A stretch of 64,000 nucleotides of DNA from the NCBI GenBank assembly GCA_023229575.1, contig JALNYZ010000011.1, positions 1 through 64,000 on the forward strand. Direction: 5' to 3'. The position numbers and the translations under genes are program-made. Position 1 is the first letter of the stretch. Every line of letters begins with the position of its first letter. The notes below the pieces were generated by a model. The model was not told the origin of the DNA and did no database searches. It saw nothing but the letters and a program-made list of their open reading frames with translations. This DNA comes from Prolixibacteraceae bacterium (GTDB lineage: Bacteria > Bacteroidota > Bacteroidia > Bacteroidales > Prolixibacteraceae). Positions 17,463 through 23,765 of the stretch are shown here, one piece after another.

Positions 17463-17531
17463 ATGATTTCGAACAGTGCTGTTTATTTTTGGTTTTATTA
17501 TCCCGTCCTTCAACAGGAGATCGGAAAGTAA
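17463..17531 (+). CDS. Aromatic amino acid leader peptide (attenuator peptide)
   Basis: A 22-codon frame, ATG 17463 to TAA 17529-17531, reads MISNSAVYFWFYYPVLQQEI followed by GK. Codons 8-13 (17484-17501) specify Tyr-Phe-Trp-Phe-Tyr-Tyr, six aromatic residues in a row. Such peptides are translated not for their product but to sense charged tRNA. Shortage of Tyr, Phe or Trp tRNA would stall the ribosome just before 17516, where the antiterminator begins. Located directly upstream of tyrA and the DAHP synthase-chorismate mutase gene. Function inferred from peptide, RNA folds and neighbours together. Confidence 0.82.
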   Translation: MISNSAVYFWFYYPVLQQEIGK

Positions 17532-17590
17532 GGCATTGTTTGAAACAAACGATAACATACAAAGAGGTCTCCCGGTGGAGGCCTTTTTTT
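17516..17590 (+). promoter_or_regulatory. Transcription attenuator: antiterminator/terminator of the tyrA operon
   Basis: Terminator: GGTCTCC (17566-17572), CGGT loop, GGAGGCC (17577-17583), T tract 17584-17590. Competing antiterminator: GGAGATC (17516-17522, inside the leader codons) pairs with the same GGTCTCC by seven pairs, one G-U. Between them ATTGTTTG (17535-17542) and CAAACGAT (17546-17553) form an 8-bp hairpin. A ribosome stalled at the aromatic codons leaves 17516-17522 free and read-through follows; a ribosome at the stop codon (17529) covers it and the terminator forms. Confidence 0.8.
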
Positions 17591-17596
17591 ATTAGA

Positions 17597-17694
17597 GCTA
17601 TGAGTGATAAGTTATGAGTGATGAGTTGATGGAAACAATTATCTGTGATCAACTACTCATTTTTCATAACTCATAACTTATAACTCATAACTTG
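17597..17694. repeat. TTATGAGT-type palindromic intergenic repeat, copy 1
   Basis: Left arm 17597-17630 (gctatgagtgataagttatg and on) and right arm 17648-17694 (ending ataacttataactcataact) are imperfect reverse complements. Related copies at 32741-32817 and 40065-40155. It lies between the attenuator terminator and the tyrA start. Confidence 0.75.
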
Positions 17695-17703
17695 AAATAC
17701 GTT

Positions 17704-18603
17704 ATGAAATTAACAGTAATTGGATTGGGTTTGATTGGAGGTTCGATGGCCATCGACCTGAAAAAGTGCAAATTTGCAACGGAAATTATCGGTGTTGACA
17801 ACCAACCGGAACATGCGGACGAAGCCCAAAAGCTGGGTATAGTAGACAGGTTGGCCGACTTTGAAACAGGAGTAAAGGCTGCCGATTTGGTTTTGCTTGC
17901 ACTTCCTGTGGACCAAATCATCGCTTTACTTCCCAGGGTACTCGATCTTATCTCCCCTTCCACAACTGTTGCGGATGTCGGCTCGACCAAACGGCAGGTT
18001 GTTGCATCCATTGCCAACCACTCATTACGAGGAAATTTCGTTGCTACACACCCAATGGCCGGAACAGAAAACAGCGGCCCCTCTGCAGCCATTCCAAAAC
18101 TTTTCGCAGGTAAACTGACCATCGTATGCGACCATGAACAGTCGCGTCCGCAGCATCTGGCGCTGGTTGAAAAGATGTATCAGTCACTTGGAATGTCCAC
18201 CGCATACATGAGCAGCGACGAACAGGACCATACCACCGCTTTTGTTTCTCACCTGCCGCATGCCGCAGCTTTTGCCCTGGCAAACGCGGTACTTGCCAAG
18301 GAGGAGCGGAGCATCATCTTTGACCTTGCTTCCGGAGGTTTTCAGTCCACAGTAAGGTTGGCAAAAAGTTCGCCTGAGATGTGGACCCCCATTTTCCGTC
18401 AAAACCGGGATTATGTTGTGGAAGCTGTCACAGCATACATTCACCATCTGAAAGAGTTCAAAGAAGCCTTGAAAAATGACAACGGGGAGCAGTTGTTTCA
18501 ACTGATTCTGGAGGCGAATAAAATTCGAACAGTACTAAGCGGAGAAAACACCTCCATGACCAAAAATGAAGAGACAATCGTAAAACTTTACACCAAAAAA
18601 TAA
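17704..18603 (+). CDS. tyrA: Prephenate dehydrogenase
   Basis: 299 residues from ATG 17704. Nucleotide-binding loop GLGLIGGS (residues 7-14), THPMAGTENSGP substrate-binding segment and the catalytic-region FVSHLPHAAAFALAN. Converts prephenate to 4-hydroxyphenylpyruvate with NAD(P)+, the committed tyrosine step. The next gene supplies chorismate mutase and DAHP synthase activity, 7 bases downstream, so both ends of the tyrosine route share one transcript under the leader-peptide attenuator. A TTG 12 bases upstream is an alternative start. Confidence 0.95.
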   Translation: MKLTVIGLGLIGGSMAIDLKKCKFATEIIGVDNQPEHADEAQKLGIVDRLADFETGVKAADLVLLALPVDQIIALLPRVLDLISPSTTVADVGSTKRQVVASIANHSLRGNFVATHPMAGTENSGPSAAIPKLFAGKLTIVCDHEQSRPQHLALVEKMYQSLGMSTAYMSSDEQDHTTAFVSHLPHAAAFALANAVLAKEERSIIFDLASGGFQSTVRLAKSSPEMWTPIFRQNRDYVVEAVTAYIHHLKEFKEALKNDNGEQLFQLILEANKIRTVLSGENTSMTKNEETIVKLYTKK

Positions 18604-18610
18604 AAACAAA

Positions 18611-19702
18611 ATGGTAACAAATTTGAAAGTAATGCCCATCAACCACTGGTTGCCTAAAATTGACAACCCGTTGCTGATCAGTGGCCCATGTAGCCTGGAA
18701 TCTGAAGAACAGGCCCTCTCTACCGCCCGCGAACTGGCCAAAGACAAACGTGTATTTGTCTACCGGGGAGGAATCTGGAAACCCCGTACCAGACCGGGAA
18801 TGTTCGAAGGTGTGGGTTCCATCGGACTGGAATGGTTGAAACTTGTGAAACAGGAGACCGGATTAATGACCGGCACAGAAGTAGCCAATGCCCAGCATGT
18901 TGAAGAGTGCCTCAAGGCAGGCGTAGATGTGATGTGGATTGGTGCCCGTTCTACGGCCTCTCCTTTTGTCGTGCAGGAAATTGCAGATGTATTGAAAGGT
19001 ACCGACCAAATCACCATGGTAAAAAACCCCGTGAATCCGGATGTTCAGCTATGGGTTGGCGCTTTGGAACGACTTAACCAAGCCGGGTTAAAAAATCTTG
19101 TCGCAATCCACCGCGGCTTCACCCCCTTCAGCGAATCCAAATACCGCAACTTTCCCAATTGGAAAACGGTGATTGAACTGAGGCGACTCCTTCCAAATCT
19201 TCCAATCATATGCGACCCAAGCCATATCGCAGGTAAGAGAGAGTACCTCTATGAAATTTCGCAGAAAGCCTTTGACATTGGATTGGACGGACTAATGATC
19301 GAATCGCATATCGATCCATCTTGTGCATTAAGCGATAAAGATCAGCAAGTTACTCCAGCGGATCTGGCAAAAATCCTGGATAAACTGGTCATAAGGTATG
19401 CCAGCTCGGAAGACCCCCAATTCGAGAACAAACTGGAGAACCTACGTAGCCGCATCGATGACATTGACCATGAAATCATGGAGGTGTTAGCTCAAAGGAT
19501 GGGTATCGTCAGACAGATTGGCCAATACAAAAAAGAGAACAAGGTTACTGCCCTTCAGATCAACCGATGGGCACAAATTATGGAAGACAGAAGCCTTCTG
19601 GCTGAGAAATTGGATCTTGACAATGCATTTGTACAAGCTATTTTTCAATTGATCCACGAAGACGCTGTACGACAGCAGTCTGAGATTATGGACAAAGAGT
19701 GA
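18611..19702 (+). CDS. aroF: Bifunctional DAHP synthase (KDO8PS-like type) / chorismate mutase
   Basis: 363 residues. The DAHP synthase domain (about 10-265) shows ISGPCSLES, YRGGIWKPRTRPG and CDPSHIAGKREY, the type I-beta form related to KDO8P synthase. The chorismate mutase domain of the AroQ alpha-helical type is at about 275-363 (LRSRIDDIDHEIMEVLAQR, IGQYKKENKVTALQINR). It catalyses the first shikimate-pathway reaction and chorismate to prephenate; fusion in this order is common in Bacteroidia. No pheA is present, so this operon serves the tyrosine branch plus the shared first step. Confidence 0.95.
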   Translation: MVTNLKVMPINHWLPKIDNPLLISGPCSLESEEQALSTARELAKDKRVFVYRGGIWKPRTRPGMFEGVGSIGLEWLKLVKQETGLMTGTEVANAQHVEECLKAGVDVMWIGARSTASPFVVQEIADVLKGTDQITMVKNPVNPDVQLWVGALERLNQAGLKNLVAIHRGFTPFSESKYRNFPNWKTVIELRRLLPNLPIICDPSHIAGKREYLYEISQKAFDIGLDGLMIESHIDPSCALSDKDQQVTPADLAKILDKLVIRYASSEDPQFENKLENLRSRIDDIDHEIMEVLAQRMGIVRQIGQYKKENKVTALQINRWAQIMEDRSLLAEKLDLDNAFVQAIFQLIHEDAVRQQSEIMDKE

Positions 19703-19703
19703 G

Positions 19704-19932
19704 AAAGGCCGGAAAGACGGAGGGACTGGGAGACCGGGAGATAAGAACTGACCGGAAACGGAGAAACGATGAAACGGAGATGAAAAAGGGAGAGAAGGGC
19801 GAACGGAACACTTGAATTGCCCCAATTCGGGGGTTGTACCCCGGAGGGGTTAAATGTCAATAGCCCGGGGTGAGCGACGAAGGAGCGTTACCCCGGGTTA
19901 TGTAATGTGCATAGACTACCGTCCGCGGTAGC
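19704..19932. repeat. Gene-free stretch with purine repeat and REP-like GC palindromes
   Basis: 19704-19800 is an irregular G/A-rich repeat (ggaaagacggagggactggg). 19817-19932 holds GC-rich palindromes: CCCGGGGT (19864-19871) pairs with ACCCCGGG (19890-19897) around gagcgacgaaggagcgtt, and CTACCG (19916-19921) pairs with CGGTAG (19926-19931). They look like REP/BIME elements, which are moved by RAYT-type transposases; none is encoded in the window. Nothing further to 20013. Confidence 0.7.
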
Positions 19933-20013
19933 ATCTTGAAAATAGATTTCTGATTGTATCGGACGGAATGTAAGAATCTGGAAAAGAAAGTAATATAAAT
20001 CGAGAGGCAATGA

Positions 20014-20457
20014 TCAATTGCCCAACTGTCCATTTATCTTTTCAATAGCCTTTACAACTGCCGGCTCAACTTTAGCGAGAGGGAGCTCTTCCTTGGCAAT
20101 ATAGATCATCATGAGGGCAATCCGCTTTTCTGACTGATAGAGCGATGCATACAATCCTGCCTTGTGATGACGGTAGGATTCCCGCATCAATCGCTTCATC
20201 CGGTTGCGGTCGACCGCTCTCTTAAACAATTTTTTGGGAACAGAAAAACCAGCCTGGGCAGGCGATTCAGATGGGAGCTCGCCGAAAATCTTCCAGACAA
20301 TCCTGAGGGGGTAAGACAAAAAACTATTGCCTGAGAGAAACAATTCCCCCATCAATTTCTGACTGCACAACTTTTCATCTTTTCGAAAAGTACGGGAAGC
20401 AAGTTCTGTCAAATTCCTACTTGTGGTTTTTGTTGAAATCCGAAATGTATTTATCAA
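20014..20457 (-). CDS. rnpA: Ribonuclease P protein component
   Basis: 147 residues. The RNR signature AVDRNRMKRLMRESYRHHK and the N-terminal TFRKDEKLCSQKLMGELF are diagnostic. Binds RNase P RNA and the 5' leader of pre-tRNA. The ATG at 20457 overlaps hemD by 41 bases; a TTG at 20412 just after the hemD stop gives a 132-residue protein that still keeps the core and is a serious alternative start. Last gene of the DUF4271-hemD-rnpA run. Confidence 0.92.
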   Translation of the reverse strand: MINTFRISTKTTSRNLTELASRTFRKDEKLCSQKLMGELFLSGNSFLSYPLRIVWKIFGELPSESPAQAGFSVPKKLFKRAVDRNRMKRLMRESYRHHKAGLYASLYQSEKRIALMMIYIAKEELPLAKVEPAVVKAIEKINGQLGN

Positions 20458-21169
20458 GTGCTGAAGTCATGGAAGGTGTCTCGGGAAGTGGCGCTTCTAT
20501 GTCGACATTTAAATTTGCATCCCTGACGGCCTTCGCTGTGGCATAACCGAAGGTAGCTATTTTTGTCTCGTTTTGCAAGAAATCCGGGAAATTGAAAAAC
20601 AAAGATTTGATATCAGAAGGACTGAAAAACACAAGAACATCGTAGTTAACATCCTTTAAATCTGACAAATCACTACAAACGGTCCGGTACATAACGGCTG
20701 ATTTGAAAGTCAGTCCAGCAGCAGTTAGCTTCTCAGGCACCTCGTCTTTGTGCATGTCGGAAAGTGGGATCAGGAAACTCTCCTCCTTGTGTTTCATCAA
20801 CACCTCAAGCAGTTCGCTGAATTTGCCGGGTGCATAGAATATTTTGCGTTTCCGGTAGACAATATACTTCTGTAGGTAGTGGGCAGTAGCCTCGGAGATA
20901 CAAAAATATTTCATGGTATCCGGAATGACTACCCTCATCTCCTGAGACATACGGAAAAAATGATCGATGGCAGTTCGACTGTTAAAAATAACAGCTGAAA
21001 AATCTAAGATATTGATCCGATCTTTTCTAAAATCTTTCGCCAAAACACCCTCAACGTGAATGAAAGGACGAAAATCGATCTTTAAATTGTTCTTTGCAGC
21101 CAAATCGTTGTAGGGTGAATTTTGGAAATTCGGCTCTGGCTGCGTAACTAATATCTTCTTGATTTTCAA
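20417..21169 (-). CDS. hemD: Uroporphyrinogen-III synthase
   Basis: 250 residues with the two Rossmann-like halves of HemD: ILVTQPEP at the N-terminus, ILDFSAVIFNSRTAIDHFF, and YDVLVFFSPSDIKSLFF followed by IATFGYATAKAVRDANLN. Primary sequence is weakly conserved in this family, but the motif spacing and the Bacteroidota context DUF4271-hemD-rnpA agree. Cyclises hydroxymethylbilane to uroporphyrinogen III, which the siroheme genes at 30289-31841 use as their precursor. Confidence 0.88.
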   Translation of the reverse strand: MKIKKILVTQPEPNFQNSPYNDLAAKNNLKIDFRPFIHVEGVLAKDFRKDRINILDFSAVIFNSRTAIDHFFRMSQEMRVVIPDTMKYFCISEATAHYLQKYIVYRKRKIFYAPGKFSELLEVLMKHKEESFLIPLSDMHKDEVPEKLTAAGLTFKSAVMYRTVCSDLSDLKDVNYDVLVFFSPSDIKSLFFNFPDFLQNETKIATFGYATAKAVRDANLNVDIEAPLPETPSMTSALDKYISDFNKNHK

Positions 21170-21206
21170 TTCTTTACTTATTAAATAATTTTAATTTTCC
21201 TCCTTT

Positions 21207-22421
21207 TTATGCTCCGGCTGCCAATTTACCAACCAGAAGGAATGGAAGAATTTCAAGGGCACAAAGGTACAAAATCAAATAGAATATTGAAATACCCTCA
21301 CGAATTGCAAAGTAGATACTCCTGAATATGGACATGAGGTAAAAAATCACAACAAGAGCGGGCACCAAAAACATGGAGATGATTCCAAATCCGGGCACCA
21401 ATAAGTGAATTGTTGCCACAGGCAACAATATTAAACCCAAAACATTGTGGTAAAGCATCATGTTGAATATCAATTCCCCGGTTGCCTCCCTTTGGGAAAA
21501 GATTGATCCAAGCATTTTATATATGAATATTTTTAGCATAAAATAGGCATTGACAACAGCGAATACAATAAGGAAAAATTCTATTCCACTTGAGCCCACG
21601 GTCATTCCGTTGTCTCTTGCAATGAGATAAAACGGAAAGGGGAGGAACAGGAAGAAAATCACATTCAATCTGAACACGCCAAAATTGTTGCTGTAGCCTC
21701 TTTCACGGTAGAGCCGTGATGAAGCGCCGTAATTGACAACACTTTGAAAAACCTGGAGGATGTACTTTGAAAATCCAAATTGCAGCGATGCAAATATCGT
21801 CCAACCAATTAAAATCAGGAAAAATGTCCAGTCCTGCTCCATTGATTTGATCGGTTTTCCATCAAATCCATAAGGCTTTCCGGGTTGTTCGACCGTAATT
21901 TTTAATACAACAGTCGAATCGACCGGCACTGGGGTTAGGCTCCAGAAGTTGAGCGTATCGCCATCCGCCTGATAAATCCCGGGATTGCCGGTATAGATAT
22001 TTACGCCCAAATCGCGCTCAGAGCCATCACTCTGAACTTCAACCGCTTTTACACTATTTGATTTGTAATCCGGCCTAGCCTTTTTTTCTACGGCCTTTTC
22101 AGTTTTCCTGCCTGTGATCTGCTGGTGGTATTGTTCGGCGGCCCTGATGATGGCATCCTGTTCGCGAAGTTGCTGATCATTAACAGGTGCAGATTTGGAG
22201 GTCTGCACCTTCTGATTTTGCGCAGATACTTTTGGCGTTACCTTTTTGAGCGATTGCGTAGATGCTTTGGCTGTGAGATGGGTTGATTTTTGCGATGTCT
22301 GCTTGGCAGATTGTTGCATTTTTTTGCCGCTTTTCTGAACCAGCGCCTTGGTTCCCTTGCGAGGAACTTGCGCGGTTTTGGCCTTTACAGCCGATAAAAG
22401 TGAATTGGATGGAAGCAGCAT
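21207..22421 (-). CDS. DUF4271 membrane protein with lysine-rich N-terminus
   Basis: 404 residues. Residues about 10-120 are low complexity, rich in Lys, Ser, Gln and Thr (KKMQQSAKQTSQKSTHLTAK), and probably disordered. A small beta-rich part follows at about 130-185, and then seven or so hydrophobic segments (about 195-400). The position immediately upstream of hemD is typical for DUF4271 genes in Bacteroidota. Function unknown; the context hints at envelope or heme-related work but does not show it. Confidence 0.75.
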   Translation of the reverse strand: MLLPSNSLLSAVKAKTAQVPRKGTKALVQKSGKKMQQSAKQTSQKSTHLTAKASTQSLKKVTPKVSAQNQKVQTSKSAPVNDQQLREQDAIIRAAEQYHQQITGRKTEKAVEKKARPDYKSNSVKAVEVQSDGSERDLGVNIYTGNPGIYQADGDTLNFWSLTPVPVDSTVVLKITVEQPGKPYGFDGKPIKSMEQDWTFFLILIGWTIFASLQFGFSKYILQVFQSVVNYGASSRLYRERGYSNNFGVFRLNVIFFLFLPFPFYLIARDNGMTVGSSGIEFFLIVFAVVNAYFMLKIFIYKMLGSIFSQREATGELIFNMMLYHNVLGLILLPVATIHLLVPGFGIISMFLVPALVVIFYLMSIFRSIYFAIREGISIFYLILYLCALEILPFLLVGKLAAGA

Positions 22422-22443
22422 CGCACGAATAAATATTGTGGCG

Positions 22444-22451
22444 CAAAGATA
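22444..22451 (-). promoter_or_regulatory. -7 element for DUF4271-hemD-rnpA
   Basis: CAAAGATA on the + strand reads TATCTTTG on the - strand, followed by GCGCC, 23 bases before the gene start. The same TATCTTTGCGCC string appears in the opposite direction at 22521-22532 before dus. No ideal -33 TTG. Confidence 0.5.
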
Positions 22452-22520
22452 ACAAAAAGTGTTTCATCGGTAAATACCAACAACCATCCTTCTGATGTGA
22501 CAATTGATCCTTCTAATCAA

Positions 22521-22528
22521 TATCTTTG
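22521..22528 (+). promoter_or_regulatory. -7 element for dus
   Basis: TATCTTTG at 22521-22528 puts the transcription start at about 22533-22535, on top of the ATG at 22533. If correct the dus message has almost no 5' untranslated region. Confidence 0.45.
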
Positions 22529-22532
22529 CGCC

Positions 22533-23501
22533 ATGGAAAGAATATATCAACCTGGAATTTATTTTGCACCCTTACAGGAATCAACGGATTTTGTTTACCG
22601 GAAGGCTCATGCCTACTATTTTGGAGGCATTGACAAATATTTTTCGCCTTACTTGCGGCTTCAGAAAGATGGTACATTGAAGAAATCCCACCTGCGTGAT
22701 TCCGCTCCCGAAAACTGCTCCGGTTATCATCTTGTACCGCAGATCATGGCAGGAAACAGCAACGATTTTCTCTTTCTGGCCAAACACCTGACCGATCTTG
22801 GCTACCAGGAGATCAACTGGAACCTTGGTTGCCCCTACCCCATGGTAACCGGCAAGGAAATGGGTGCCGGTCTGCTGCCATACCCCGAAAAAATTAGCGA
22901 AATACTCAATCAGTCATTGCCTCAGCTCACCTCTAGGATCTCTGTTAAACTTAGGTCCGGATTAACCTCTGCGGAGGAGATCTTTCAGGTACTTCCAGTG
23001 TTGAACCAGTACCCCTTATCGGAAGTGATATTGCATCCAAGAATAGCGAAACAACTCTATTCAGGGACAGCTGACCGGGGGTTGTTCCAAAAGGTTGCGG
23101 CTTTGATCTCTCACCCTCTGGTGTACAACGGGGATATTGTTAATTTGGAGGATTTTCAGGAGGCTGATAAGACTTTTGAATCTGTCGACAATTGGATGAT
23201 TGGCAGGGGAATACTTAAAAATCCATTTTTGGCCATGGAAATTAAAGGAGTTCAACTTCCCGGCAGGATTGAAAAGACTGAATTACTTGAACAGTTTCAT
23301 GGTGAAATTGTAAGCAGCAACGCGACAATGCTGAGTGGTCACAGCCACCTGATTACCCGCATGACCAAATTTTGGGAGTACTTTTGTTTCCAGTTTCCCA
23401 ACCCGCACAAAGCATTTAAAAGAGTAAAGAAGTCGGTCAATATGTCTAAATACGAGATTGCAGTAAGGGAAAATTTCAGCCAGTTAAGGAATGAAGAGTA
23501 A
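22533..23501 (+). CDS. tRNA-dihydrouridine synthase
   Basis: 322 residues from ATG 22533. FMN-dependent Dus TIM barrel: APLQESTDFVYRKAHAYYFG, INWNLGCPYPMVTGKEMGAG with the catalytic Cys in GCPYP, ISVKLRSGLTS, HPRIAKQLYSGTADR and MIGRGILKNPFL. Reduces uridines in the tRNA D-loop. The shorter start is preferred because the upstream codons carry the promoter. Which Dus subfamily it belongs to was not settled. Confidence 0.92.
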   Translation: MERIYQPGIYFAPLQESTDFVYRKAHAYYFGGIDKYFSPYLRLQKDGTLKKSHLRDSAPENCSGYHLVPQIMAGNSNDFLFLAKHLTDLGYQEINWNLGCPYPMVTGKEMGAGLLPYPEKISEILNQSLPQLTSRISVKLRSGLTSAEEIFQVLPVLNQYPLSEVILHPRIAKQLYSGTADRGLFQKVAALISHPLVYNGDIVNLEDFQEADKTFESVDNWMIGRGILKNPFLAMEIKGVQLPGRIEKTELLEQFHGEIVSSNATMLSGHSHLITRMTKFWEYFCFQFPNPHKAFKRVKKSVNMSKYEIAVRENFSQLRNEE

Positions 23502-23561
23502 TAGGATTGTTTCTCCAAAGCTAGTTAAGGACTCGCAGGACAGCCGGGACAATTAGGACGC

Positions 23562-23765
23562 TCGGGCTTCGGCAGGCTCGGGGACCCCAAGCTCAGGGAT
23601 CTCTTTGCTCTGGAACCGGTCTCATCTTCTCACCCTCTCAGTGCTTAATCCCCCCCTTCGACAAGCTCAGGGACCGGCTTTTATTGGATTTTGGATACTA
23701 CCCTTCGACAGGCTCAGGGAGCATCTGCCAATCTCCCCCTCTCCCAGTCTCCCCTCTTTCTTCCA
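23562..23765. repeat. CTTCGACAGGCTCAGG palindromic repeats, copies 1-3
   Basis: Imperfect copies at 23562-23585, 23652-23675 (cccttcgacaagctcaggga) and 23701-23722 (cccttcgacaggctcaggga), followed by a C/T-rich stretch to 23762. Further copies at 45719-45765 and 58929-59003. No gene is visible between dus and polA. Confidence 0.75.
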
